Assembly (NCBI RefSeq): GCF_001652265.1
Contig: NZ_LWBS01000428.1
Span: 1 to 64,000 of the forward strand
Direction of reading: 5' to 3'
Length of the DNA stretch: 64,000 bases
DNA from: Rhizobium leguminosarum
GTDB taxonomy: Bacteria; Pseudomonadota; Alphaproteobacteria; Rhizobiales; Rhizobiaceae
Shown here: positions 9,195 to 17,011 of the stretch, one piece after another
How positions within the stretch are numbered: the stretch's first letter is position 1
Layout: every line of letters begins with the position of its first letter
The notes under the pieces: model-generated
Databases searched by the model: none
The model's input: the letters and a program-made list of their open reading frames with translations, nothing else
Told to the model about the DNA's origin: nothing
Position numbers and translations under genes: made by a program

Positions 9195-9242
9195 GAACAG
9201 GATGATTTTAGGCCCGGGCGGCCTAAAATCTGAATCCTGTTC
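9195..9242. repeat. Strong intergenic stem-loop (mosaic repeat module)
   Basis: Outer arms GAACAGGAT (9195-9203) and ATCCTGTTC (9234-9242) enclose an 11-bp perfect inner stem, GATTTTAGGCC (9204-9214) and GGCCTAAAATC (9220-9230), with a 5-base loop. It lies between divergent genes, so it is not an ordinary terminator. The next hairpin (9257-9304) belongs to the repeat family seen elsewhere in this window; the two together look like one composite rhizobial intergenic element. Confidence 0.8.
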
Positions 9243-9256
9243 TCAATTAAAGAGTA

Positions 9257-9304
9257 GAGCATGATGTCGTCCGAAAACCGCTCACACTTTTCGGCATCAT
9301 GCTC
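9257..9304. repeat. Hairpin repeat with conserved ACCGC..CACACTTTT loop, copy 1
   Basis: Outer stem GAGCATGATG (9257-9266) with CATCATGCTC (9295-9304); inner stem CCGAAAA (9271-9277) with TTTTCGG (9288-9294); loop CCGCTCACAC. The loop and stem layout recur at 16614, 21883, 49466 and 55545 with different stem sequences. Confidence 0.85.
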
Positions 9305-9377
9305 TGGGTGTCAGACCAATGTCATCGAACCCGCCTAAGGGATTGCGCCTCGATGCTGTCACCAGGAGGCGTTTTCG

Positions 9378-10358
9378 ATGGCGACATTGGAGCAGGTCGC
9401 GTTCCGGGCAGGATGCTCGCTGGCGACCGCAAGCCGCGTTCTCAACCGCAACGGACCGGCCAGCGATCTGATGGTGCGCAAGGTGCGCCGTGCGGCCGCA
9501 GAACTCGGCTATCGCCCGGCCGGCCTGTCTGCCGGGCGGCTCGGGCGCAGGCCCGTGGTCGGCGTGCTGATCCCGAGCATCACCAATCCGGTCTTTGCCT
9601 CGTCGCTGTCGAGTATCCAGAACCGCATGCTGGTGGCCGGCCATGGCGTCTTGATCGCCCAGTCGAACTACGATCCGGCGCGCGAGGCCGATGCCGTCGC
9701 CGCACTTTTGAACGACCGGCCGACCGGGCTGATCCTCACCGTCTGCGATCCATCGACCAGCAAGGCGCTGCTTGCGAAGCTCCCGCCGACCGTGCTGCTC
9801 AACAACTTGCCGACAGTGCAGTTTCCGGCGGCCGTTACCGCCGACAATCGCGGCGCCGGCCGGGAGATCACGACCTTCCTGATCGGCATGGGCCATCGCC
9901 GCATTCTGTTTCTCTCCGGCAATTTCGCCGCCTCCGACCGCGCCCACCTTCGTTACCGTGGTTATCTCGATGCCGTGGCCGAGAACGGGCTGACGCCACT
10001 CGATGCCGTGCAGATCCCCTTTGTCAGCGGCTATGACCAGCTCGATCTTGGCGTCACGATGACTTCGCTTGCACCAACGGCGATCATCGCCTCCAACGAT
10101 CTGCTGGCGCTCGGCGTCATCGGTGCACTGAAGCGCGAGGGGTTGTCGGTGCCTGGGGATGTTTCGGTCGCCGGCTTCGACGGCATCGCCATCGGCCGGC
10201 TGATCGATCCACCGCTGACGACCATCGAAATGCCGAATGCCAGCATGGGCGCGACGGCTGCCTCGTTGCTGCTCGACATGGCGGAGAATGCCGCGCCCGC
10301 CCGCCATCTCGACGTCGCCTATACGCTGCGTCGTGGCGGCACGGTGCGCACCATCTGA
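9378..10358 (+). CDS. LacI-family transcriptional regulator
   Basis: A 326-residue LacI/GalR protein. The N-terminal helix-turn-helix reads TLEQVAFRAGCSLATASRVL, and the hinge includes LGYRPAGLSAG. The periplasmic-binding-like effector domain spans about residues 60-326 (VVGVLIPSITNPVFASS, SNDLLALGVIGAL, SVAGFDG). An AGGAGG sits 7 bases before the ATG. The gene converges on the last gene of the five-gene ABC/phosphoesterase unit (10433-15485), which makes it a candidate regulator of that unit. The effector is unknown, probably a sugar or sugar derivative. Confidence 0.92.
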   Translation: MATLEQVAFRAGCSLATASRVLNRNGPASDLMVRKVRRAAAELGYRPAGLSAGRLGRRPVVGVLIPSITNPVFASSLSSIQNRMLVAGHGVLIAQSNYDPAREADAVAALLNDRPTGLILTVCDPSTSKALLAKLPPTVLLNNLPTVQFPAAVTADNRGAGREITTFLIGMGHRRILFLSGNFAASDRAHLRYRGYLDAVAENGLTPLDAVQIPFVSGYDQLDLGVTMTSLAPTAIIASNDLLALGVIGALKREGLSVPGDVSVAGFDGIAIGRLIDPPLTTIEMPNASMGATAASLLLDMAENAAPARHLDVAYTLRRGGTVRTI

Positions 10359-10377
10359 GAAGCTTGCCAGAAACAGC

Positions 10378-10408
10378 GGGGCCGCCGCGCGTACGGCGTG
10401 GCGGCCCC
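10378..10408. terminator. Bidirectional hairpin between convergent genes
   Basis: A 9-bp perfect GC stem, GGGGCCGCC (10378-10386) with GGCGGCCCC (10400-10408), and a 13-base loop lie between the convergent LacI and binding-protein genes. No long T-run follows on either side, so its strength as an intrinsic terminator is uncertain. Confidence 0.6.
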
Positions 10409-10432
10409 GAACCTATTGGCCTGATGAGGCGC

Positions 10433-11698
10433 TTAGCTGCGCGGCAGCATGTCCGCGACGTCAGCGGCTGCGTCGTCGAGCGCTTCCTTCGGTTCGGCCG
10501 ACTGGTCGACGACGCGCGAGAGATTGTCGACGATCGTCTGCGTGACCTTGACGCCGTTCGAGCCGGGGAAGGCATACCACGGGATCATCTCCGGCATCTG
10601 GCTGAGGCCTGCCTGGAACAGCGGGTTCTGCTTGTAGAAGTCGCCGAGATAATCGGCCGATTTCGCGGCCAGCTCGTTGTTCGGGACATAGCCGGTGCCG
10701 GGCACGACGACGGAAGCGCCATAGGGACCGGCGGCGAATTTGGCGAACTTCCAGGCGGCATCCTGCTTGGCGGCGTCATGCGTCAGGATGACGACGGCGT
10801 TGCCTCCGGTCGGCAGATGTCCGTTCGCCGGATCGATCAGCGGGATCTTGGCGGTGCGCAGATCGAACTTGTTGCCGACATTCTTGATCGTGTTGCGCAG
10901 CGCGCCTGTTGTCTGGAACTCGAAACCGACCTTGCCGGCAGCGAAAGCCTGTTCGCCGGCGGCCTTGGTGAAGACGGGCATGCCGCCTTCGGTGACCAGG
11001 CGATGCAGGACCTCGACGGCCTTCTGGCCTTCCGGACCGTTGAAGGCGACCTTGCTTTCGTCATCGCTCAGCATCTTGCCGCCGGCGCCGAAGAGCAGTG
11101 CCGAAAACATCCAGTCGTCACCCTGCCAGCGGAAATCGATGCCATCGACGCCATTGCCGAGCGCCTTGATCTTGCCGCCGAGCGTGATGACCTCATCCCA
11201 GGTCTTCGGCGGGTTTTCAGGGTCGCCGCCAGCCGCCTTCACGAGATCGGCGTTGTAATACATGATCGGGTTGGAGGTCGCGAAAGCGAGGCCCACTTGC
11301 TTGCCCTTGACCTGGGCGAGCTTGAGGATCGTGTCGGAAAAGCCCTGCTCGGCCATGTTGCCGTCCTTCTGGACGAGCGGACCGAGGTCGACGGCGACGT
11401 CGCGTTCGTCGAGCATGCGCAGGCGATTGAGGCCGATGAAGGTGATATCGGGCATTTCGCTGGTGCCGACCTGGCGAAGGATCGTCTGGATGCCCTCTTC
11501 ATAGGTCGCCGACGGGCTGGCGAACTGGATCTTGATATCGGGATTTTCTTCCATGAACTTCTTCGAGATCGTGTCCATCACGTCCTTGAAGAAGCCTGGC
11601 ATCGGGTAGTGAACCGTCAGCGTCGTCTCGGCATGCGCCGGAAGCGCGATTGCCATCGATACGGCCGCTGCGGCGAGAAGCTGGGTGATATGTTTCAT
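10433..11698 (-). CDS. ABC transporter substrate-binding protein (family 1, UgpB-like)
   Basis: A 421-residue periplasmic binding protein. The signal peptide MKHITQLLAAAAVSMAIALP ends at AHA, and the mature domain follows the family 1 (sugar/glycerol-phosphate) fold: TLTVHYPMPGFFKDVM, WDEVITLGGKIKAL, GGNAVVILTHDAAKQDAAWK. It is the last gene of a minus-strand unit with two permeases, an ATPase and a phosphoesterase. Overall character is closest to UgpB-like proteins, but ligand residues cannot be assigned by eye. With the phosphoesterase in the same unit, a phosphodiester or phosphorylated polyol is a reasonable ligand guess (inference); a plain sugar is the alternative. Confidence 0.9.
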   Translation of the reverse strand: MKHITQLLAAAAVSMAIALPAHAETTLTVHYPMPGFFKDVMDTISKKFMEENPDIKIQFASPSATYEEGIQTILRQVGTSEMPDITFIGLNRLRMLDERDVAVDLGPLVQKDGNMAEQGFSDTILKLAQVKGKQVGLAFATSNPIMYYNADLVKAAGGDPENPPKTWDEVITLGGKIKALGNGVDGIDFRWQGDDWMFSALLFGAGGKMLSDDESKVAFNGPEGQKAVEVLHRLVTEGGMPVFTKAAGEQAFAAGKVGFEFQTTGALRNTIKNVGNKFDLRTAKIPLIDPANGHLPTGGNAVVILTHDAAKQDAAWKFAKFAAGPYGASVVVPGTGYVPNNELAAKSADYLGDFYKQNPLFQAGLSQMPEMIPWYAFPGSNGVKVTQTIVDNLSRVVDQSAEPKEALDDAAADVADMLPRS

Positions 11699-11724
11699 CG
11701 CTCGTTCTCCTGGGTTGAAACCGG

Positions 11725-12561
11725 TCAGCCTTTGAGACCGGTCATGGTGATGCCCTCGACGAAGCGCTTCTGCGCAAGCAGGAAGGCAATGACGAGGGGA
11801 AGGGTAATGATGAGGGTCGCCGCCATCAGCGCGCCGTAGTCGTCGCCGGCCTCAGCGGCGCGGAAATACATCAGACCAAGCGGCGGCGTGGCATAGTCCT
11901 GCTTGCTGATGACGATCAGCGGCCAGTAGAGATCGTTCCAATGGGCGACGACCGAGAAGATGGCGAAGGCGGCAACCGCCGGCCAGGCATTCGGCACGAT
12001 GACGCGGGCGACGATGCCGAGTTCCGACATGCCGTCGAGGCGCGCGGCATGGATCAGATCATCAGGCATGGCGCGGAAGAACTGCAGGAACATGAAGATC
12101 GCGAAGACCGAAATGGTGAAGGGCGCGACAAGGGCGGCATAGCTGTTGAGCAGCGCGGCGCGGTCGAAGGCGACATAGAGCGGCAGCGCGGTCGCATGGA
12201 TCGGCACCAGAAGCCCGAGCATCACCAGCACCATCATGGCGCGGGCGGCGCCGAAGCGCAGCTTTGCCATGGCGTAGGCGCAAGGGATCGCCACCAGCAC
12301 CTGGAAGAAGAAAATCAGCCCGCAGACGACGACGCCGTTCCACAACAGCCGCGCCATCGGTACCCGGCTCAAGGCCTTAGCGAAATTCTCGGCATAGGTG
12401 AGGTGTGCCGGGATCAGCGACAGCGACGAGGTGAAGATGTCGCTTTGCGCCTTGCCCGCCGTCGAGATCATGAAGAGGTAGGGCGACAGGAAGATGATCG
12501 CGCCGAGGGAAAGCAGGGTCAGGCGAATGATCCTGCCGAGGGAAAAAGCGTTGATCTTCAT
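11725..12561 (-). CDS. ABC sugar-type permease (MalG/UgpE class)
   Basis: An inner-membrane permease of 278 residues with six predicted membrane segments. The EAA loop that contacts the ATPase reads DAARLDGMSELGI-like (HAARLDGMSELGIVARVIVP, near residues 182-201). The N-terminal pattern SLGAIIFLSPYLFMIS is typical of the MalG/UgpE half. The start overlaps the stop of the upstream permease gene by 4 bases, and the binding-protein gene follows 26 bases downstream. It forms the channel with the product of 12558-13481. Confidence 0.92.
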   Translation of the reverse strand: MKINAFSLGRIIRLTLLSLGAIIFLSPYLFMISTAGKAQSDIFTSSLSLIPAHLTYAENFAKALSRVPMARLLWNGVVVCGLIFFFQVLVAIPCAYAMAKLRFGAARAMMVLVMLGLLVPIHATALPLYVAFDRAALLNSYAALVAPFTISVFAIFMFLQFFRAMPDDLIHAARLDGMSELGIVARVIVPNAWPAVAAFAIFSVVAHWNDLYWPLIVISKQDYATPPLGLMYFRAAEAGDDYGALMAATLIITLPLVIAFLLAQKRFVEGITMTGLKG

Positions 12562-13481
12562 GTGTAGTGCACCCGGCGATCGAGGACGCGGTACTGCAGG
12601 AACATCAGCACCACCAGGATCAGCAGGAAGACCACCGTCATCGCCGAGGCATAACCGACGCGCAGATAGACGAAGCCTTCCTGGTAGATCGTGAAGAGCA
12701 GCACTTCCGACGCCTTGTTCGGGCCGCCCTCGGTCAGCGTCTTCACAGTCTCGAAGACCTTGACTGAATTGGTGATGCTGATGGTGATGACGAAGAGCGT
12801 CGTCGGTCCGAGCATCGGCCAGGTGACGAGCAGGAAGCGGTCGAGGGAGGATCTGGCGCCGTCTACTTCGGCGGCAGCGTAAAGCTCGCGCGGGATCGCC
12901 GTCAGCCCGGCCAGGAACAGCACCATGTTGAATCCGGCCGATTGCCAGACGCCGATGATCGAGAGGCTGTAAAGCACGGTGCCGGAGCTGCCCAGCCAGT
13001 TCGGACCGGGAAGCCCGACGAGGGCGAGCAGCGCATTGATCGGGCCGATTGTGGGGTGGAACATATATTGCCAGACGGTCGCCATGGCGACGATCAGCGA
13101 GGCGACCGGCAGGAAATAGGCGGTACGGAAGAAGCTGCGCTCCTTAGTCTCGCTCTCGATCAGCATGGCAATGCCGAGGCCGAGAAGGATTGAGACGGGT
13201 GCGACGATCGCGGTATAGACTGTCGTATTCCACAGCGATTTGCGAAACGTCCGGTCGGTGATCAGGTGCGCGTAATTCTCGAAGCCGACGAAACGAAACT
13301 TGCCGTAGCCGAGTTCGAAATCGGTAAAGCCGAGCACGATGACTGATGCAACCGGCAAAAGCACGAAGAGGAACAGCAGGACCATCGCCGGCATCACCAG
13401 CATCCAGGCGATGCGGGCTTCGCTGCGCCGATGCGCAACGGCGGCATCGTAAGGCACGGCCAGGGAGGCGATGCTAGCCAT
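12558..13481 (-). CDS. ABC sugar-type permease (MalF/UgpA class)
   Basis: A permease of 307 residues with six predicted helices and the EAA motif ELYAAAEVDGARSSLDRFLL. The frame is open to 13511, but the ATG at 13481 gives the usual N-terminus (a short cytosolic leader and then AWMLVMPAMVLLFLFVLLP). That start overlaps the end of the ATPase gene by 8 bases, and the downstream permease overlaps by 4, so the unit is tightly coupled. Confidence 0.9.
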   Translation of the reverse strand: MASIASLAVPYDAAVAHRRSEARIAWMLVMPAMVLLFLFVLLPVASVIVLGFTDFELGYGKFRFVGFENYAHLITDRTFRKSLWNTTVYTAIVAPVSILLGLGIAMLIESETKERSFFRTAYFLPVASLIVAMATVWQYMFHPTIGPINALLALVGLPGPNWLGSSGTVLYSLSIIGVWQSAGFNMVLFLAGLTAIPRELYAAAEVDGARSSLDRFLLVTWPMLGPTTLFVITISITNSVKVFETVKTLTEGGPNKASEVLLFTIYQEGFVYLRVGYASAMTVVFLLILVVLMFLQYRVLDRRVHYT

Positions 13482-14658
13482 GCGCCCTCTCCCGTTGAGA
13501 GTCGCCCGCAATCAGCCCGGCATCGCCTGTTGCAACGCTGCCGGCCAGCCGGCTGCCGTCCTCGGCAAAGATCAGCGTGCGGCCGGGCGAAAGCCGCAGC
13601 CCGACCGGATCGCCGGCCGCAAGGCCGGAGGCTTCGGAGGGTTGAACCTTGGCGACGATAGTCTGGCCGATCGCCTCGAGCCGGCAATGGAGGATGACCT
13701 CGGAGCCCAGGAATTCGACGCGTTCGATCCGGGCAGCAAGGCCGTCATGCCGGCTCTTGGAAAGAAAGACGAATTCCGGACGGATGGCGAGCGTGACCGG
13801 CGTCTTCCTGTCGGGTGCATTTTCAAGCGTCAGGCGCAGGCCGCCGCAGAGAATGACGCCGCCTTCGGCAAAGGCCGGCAGCAGATTGATGCGCGGCTGG
13901 CCGATGAAGCGGGCGACTTCGATATGGGCGGGATCGTCGTAGATGACCTCGGGGCTGGCGATCTGCAGCAACTTTCCGCCCATCATCACGGCGACACGGT
14001 CGGCCATGGAAAGCGCTTCCGCCTGGTCGTGGGTGACATAGAGCGTCGGCACGCCGGCGCGGCGATGCAGGTCGACGATCTCGCCGCGGGCGTGAACGCG
14101 CAGGTTGGCATCGAGATTGGAGAGGGGTTCGTCCATCAGGAAAATGCTCGGCTGGCGCACCATGGCGCGGGCCAGCGCCACGCGCTGACGCTGGCCGCCC
14201 GACATCTGGCCGGGCTTGCGGTCGAGCAGGTGATCGATCTTCAGCGACGTCGCCATATCCCTGACATCGCGGGCGATCGCCCTGCGGGTGGCGCGCTGGC
14301 CCGGCATCAACGACCCAATGAAGGGCAGCCGCTGCATCCTCGACAGCCGGCGCATCGCCAAGGGCACGGCGATATTCTCAGAGGCCGTCAGATGCGGATA
14401 AAGCGCGTAGGACTGAAAGACCATGGCGATGTTGCGGTCGGCGGCCGCAACGCCGGACATATCCAGCCCGCCGATCAGGATCTCGCCTTGGTCGGCGTGG
14501 TCGAGGCCGGCAAGGACGCGCAACAGCGTGCTCTTGCCGCAGCCGGAAGGGCCGACCAGCGCAATGAATTCACCGGCGGCGACATCCAGGCTGACGCCAT
14601 TGAGGATCTGGTTGCCGCCGAACGCTTTGGTGATGCCGCGAAGCGAGAGCGCGCTCAT
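13474..14658 (-). CDS. ABC transporter ATP-binding protein (UgpC/MalK class)
   Basis: A 394-residue ATPase: Walker A GPSGCGKST, signature MSGGQRQRVALARA, Walker B IFLMDEPLSNLD and switch His in THDQ. It carries the C-terminal TOBE/regulatory extension typical of MalK/UgpC/MsmK proteins (PVTLAIRPEFVFL). The frame continues upstream to 14859 inside the phosphoesterase gene, but that part is Arg-rich shadow sequence. The chosen ATG at 14658 overlaps the phosphoesterase stop by ATGA and starts MSALSLRGITKAFG, a normal family start. An insert, MQRLPFIGSLMPG, near residue 115 in the helical domain is a little unusual. Confidence 0.92.
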   Translation of the reverse strand: MSALSLRGITKAFGGNQILNGVSLDVAAGEFIALVGPSGCGKSTLLRVLAGLDHADQGEILIGGLDMSGVAAADRNIAMVFQSYALYPHLTASENIAVPLAMRRLSRMQRLPFIGSLMPGQRATRRAIARDVRDMATSLKIDHLLDRKPGQMSGGQRQRVALARAMVRQPSIFLMDEPLSNLDANLRVHARGEIVDLHRRAGVPTLYVTHDQAEALSMADRVAVMMGGKLLQIASPEVIYDDPAHIEVARFIGQPRINLLPAFAEGGVILCGGLRLTLENAPDRKTPVTLAIRPEFVFLSKSRHDGLAARIERVEFLGSEVILHCRLEAIGQTIVAKVQPSEASGLAAGDPVGLRLSPGRTLIFAEDGSRLAGSVATGDAGLIAGDSQRERAHG

Positions 14659-15485
14659 TCGACCGGTTCCCGCGGCTTGACCGCCTGGGGGTAGACTTCG
14701 TGGACGACATCGTCGAGCACATGCGCGGTCATGCCGGGAACGGCGACGATCGTGCTTTCGACACCAGTATCGAACTCGTGGACGACCGCGCCGATCAGGC
14801 GCTCGCCCGGCATCTCGCGCTCCATCTTGTCGATGATGAAGGCGGCCGACGGACCCCATATCAGTTGGGTATTGCCGAAGCGCCCCTGCCAGGCCCAGTG
14901 GAGATGGCCGCTCGCAAACAGCGCCACGTCATGGGCAGCGATCAGGTCATAGAGCCGCCGGCGCTGAGCCGGGCGAACGCTCCAATATCCGGTATCGCCT
15001 TCGTCGGGTGCATCGACGAATAACGGCTTGTGCGCGAACAGCGCCACCCGCCGCCCTGCCCTGTCGGAGAGCGCCTGGTCGAGCCATTCGAACTGCGCCT
15101 CCTCCTCATCATCCTCATGACCGAGAAGCAATGAGTTCACTCCGATGAAGCGCCAGCCGGCCGCGTCCTCCAGCCAGCGGTCGTCGCCGGCAAGGCTGCG
15201 CCAGCGGAACAGCCGCTCGGCATTGACGGGCTGATCCGATCCCTGGAGGTGGCCGACATCGTGATTGCCGGGGACGATCAGCATCGGGATCGACACCTGA
15301 TGCATCAGGTCCATCGAGAAGGTGATATCCGCGTCTTTGTCGGCGCCATCGACGGTGAGATCGCCGGTATGGACGATCAGGTCGGCGCCGGTCTCTTCGA
15401 TCCAGCTCAGAAGCGGCGCCCAGTTGCCGTTGAAATGCGGCTTGTCGGGGCTGAAGTGGGTGTCGGTGATCTGAATGATTTTCAT
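14655..15485 (-). CDS. Metallophosphoesterase (calcineurin-like, CpdA type)
   Basis: A protein of 276 residues with a complete dinuclear-metal phosphoesterase set: ITDTHFS (D, H), HTGDLTVDG, PGNHDVGH, FAHKPLF and SGHLHWA. The class III (CpdA-like) layout fits hydrolysis of a cyclic nucleotide or phosphodiester in the cytosol; no signal peptide is seen. It is the first gene of the ABC transporter unit and is coupled to the ATPase gene by ATGA. This placement suggests that the imported compound, or a signal derived from it, is the substrate (inference). A 21-bp inverted repeat (15569-15589) and a PHO-box-like pair (15599-15616) lie upstream. Confidence 0.9.
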   Translation of the reverse strand: MKIIQITDTHFSPDKPHFNGNWAPLLSWIEETGADLIVHTGDLTVDGADKDADITFSMDLMHQVSIPMLIVPGNHDVGHLQGSDQPVNAERLFRWRSLAGDDRWLEDAAGWRFIGVNSLLLGHEDDEEEAQFEWLDQALSDRAGRRVALFAHKPLFVDAPDEGDTGYWSVRPAQRRRLYDLIAAHDVALFASGHLHWAWQGRFGNTQLIWGPSAAFIIDKMEREMPGERLIGAVVHEFDTGVESTIVAVPGMTAHVLDDVVHEVYPQAVKPREPVE

Positions 15486-15568
15486 GGGGGCGTGTCTCCG
15501 AGACCTCGGCAGCGCGTCACGGGCGCTCCCTTCTCGTGCCCTCTCTAGAAGGCTCCCATGTCAATCAC

Positions 15569-15589
15569 ACAGCTGAAGTTTTCAGCTGT
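15569..15589. promoter_or_regulatory. Perfect 9-bp inverted repeat, candidate operator
   Basis: ACAGCTGAA (15569-15577) and TTCAGCTGT (15581-15589) flank a GTT centre. The repeat sits 84-104 bases upstream of the phosphoesterase ATG at 15485, within the likely promoter region of the ABC unit. The LacI protein at 9378 is the nearest candidate to bind it (inference). Confidence 0.6.
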
Positions 15590-15598
15590 TTCTCAGTT

Positions 15599-15616
15599 TT
15601 GACATCAATCTGTCAT
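15599..15616 (+). promoter_or_regulatory. PHO-box-like direct repeat
   Basis: TTGACAT-CAAT-CTGTCAT: the second half matches the PhoB half-site CTGTCAT fully, the first in 5 of 7 positions, with the canonical 4-base spacer. It reads toward the + strand while the ABC/phosphoesterase unit runs on the - strand, so orientation is a weakness. Confidence 0.35.
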
Positions 15617-15705
15617 GCAGACCAAGGCTGCTCGCGGAAACCGGGACAGCCTTGGCCTGGGTTTGGAATTAAGAACACGCGGGCGCTTGCAACATTGCGT
15701 TGCAA

Positions 15706-16116
<411 letters not shown>

Positions 16117-16127
16117 TCATGCACCTC

Positions 16128-16152
16128 AACGGCCATCCAGGTCCGGAGTTCC
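16128..16152 (-). promoter_or_regulatory. EcfG/RpoE2-type promoter (perfect consensus)
   Basis: On the - strand it reads GGAAC-N16-CGTT, the alphaproteobacterial general-stress sigma factor consensus (on the + strand AACG at 16128-16131 and GTTCC at 16148-16152). It lies 27 bases before the ATG at 16101, the right distance for that gene. Confidence 0.75.
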
Positions 16153-16207
16153 GCTGCAACGCCATTTCAACGCAAGGCGACACGCCCTTGGGACAATGGC
16201 TCAGCTC

Positions 16208-16232
16208 GGAACAAAAAACGCCTATGCGAGTT
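16208..16232 (+). promoter_or_regulatory. EcfG-like promoter (GGAAC-N16-AGTT)
   Basis: GGAAC at 16208-16212 and AGTT at 16229-16232 with a 16-base spacer; three of four -10 bases match. It lies 26 bases upstream of the ATG at 16259 and argues against the earlier ATG at 16196 as the start of that gene. Confidence 0.5.
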
Positions 16233-16258
16233 CACAGGCAGGTCAACAGGTCGTATCC

Positions 16259-16561
16259 ATGCCGAAATTGCCGCTATCGCCTTCCGAGAAATTCTCGTTC
16301 TCCAATATTCCCGCAGACCAAAAATTCGCTTTGATATCGAGCTATTCGGAGGCACTGCGTAAGCTCGCCAGATCGACCGAGGCGGTCGGACGTGCAGATA
16401 TGCTGCCGAAGCTGATCCAGGTGGCGGACGGACTGGACAGTATGGCAACCGCGATTGCCGAGACGGAGGCCGGAGCCGAGGTGATGGTGCGCGCAGCGCG
16501 GCTGATCCGGGCGACCGAGGGGATGCTGGCGTCGATGTCCTCGTCATCAGTCGTCCACTAA
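16259..16561 (+). CDS. Small hypothetical helical protein
   Basis: A 100-residue, mostly helical soluble protein (residues about 22-85: FALISSYSEALRKLARSTE, then MLPKLIQVADGLDSMATAIA and ATEGMLASMSSSS). The family is not recognised. The frame is open far upstream, and an ATG at 16196 would add 21 residues. I prefer 16259 because an EcfG-like promoter (16208-16232) would place the transcript start near 16239 and an AGG sits about 9 bases before the ATG. It is divergent from the EDSFPASDP gene. The stop codon is part of the following hairpin repeat. Confidence 0.6.
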   Translation: MPKLPLSPSEKFSFSNIPADQKFALISSYSEALRKLARSTEAVGRADMLPKLIQVADGLDSMATAIAETEAGAEVMVRAARLIRATEGMLASMSSSSVVH

Positions 16562-16664
16562 AGCGCGTCGCAATCTTTAAGATTCGCTCCTTGCGCTTTA
16601 GGTCTTTGTTTTTAAGCATGTCGTTAGCGCAAACCGCGGCACACTTTTGCGCGACATGCTTTAA
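16558..16664. repeat. Two-hairpin rhizobial intergenic element, copy 2
   Basis: Module A: CTAAAGCG (16558-16565) with CGCTTTAG (16594-16601), enclosing AATCTT-T-AAGATT. Module B: AAGCATGTCG (16614-16623) with CGACATGCTT (16652-16661), inner CGCAAA/TTTGCG and loop CCGCGGCACAC. It is nearly identical to 21825-21932. It resembles the mosaic palindromic elements known from rhizobia (RIME-type); that name is from general knowledge, not a search. Confidence 0.85.
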
Positions 16665-16757
16665 TGTCCCCCCTTGCGAGAATGACGGGATAGATGCTGC
16701 GACACCCTTGCCCTTAAGCCTTATGGTTAATTTATTAATAATTCAGGGTTTATAAAC

Positions 16758-16783
16758 GGAACCAGACGGCCTTTCCGAGTGTT
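16758..16783 (+). promoter_or_regulatory. EcfG-like promoter (GGAAC-N19-TT)
   Basis: GGAAC at 16758-16762 and TGTT at 16780-16783, spacer 17. This fits the looser GGAAC-N18/19-TT form of the consensus. It ends 25 bases before the ATG at 16809. Confidence 0.45.
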
Positions 16784-16808
16784 GATGGTGCGCCGTGGAG
16801 GAACCCTG

Positions 16809-16997
16809 ATGATCCTGAAAATCCTTGCCCCCAAGATCGACGCCGATTGCCATGACACCGGCACTTGGCCCGATGGGATCTTCGCCGAAAACCGCATCGA
16901 TCTTTCCGCTCGCCGCGATGGCCGTCGTCGCTCGCCGCATGAGCGCGACTACGGCAATGACAGAAAAGTGGAAAATCTGCCGCTCGGCTTTGCCTGA
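16809..16997 (+). CDS. Small hypothetical protein, 62 residues
   Basis: A short frame with a GGAGG 7 bases before its ATG and an EcfG-like promoter at 16758-16783. The product starts MILKILAPKIDADCHDTGTW and becomes rich in Arg and Asp in its middle (DLSARRDGRRRSPHERDYG). No membrane segment, signal peptide or known motif is visible. Support comes from the promoter-leader-ribosome-site arrangement rather than homology. It converges on the GH13 gene, ending 14 bases away. If real, it belongs with its two upstream neighbours to a small general-stress cluster. Confidence 0.4.
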   Translation: MILKILAPKIDADCHDTGTWPDGIFAENRIDLSARRDGRRRSPHERDYGNDRKVENLPLGFA

Positions 16998-17011
16998 CCG
17001 TTCCGTATGCG

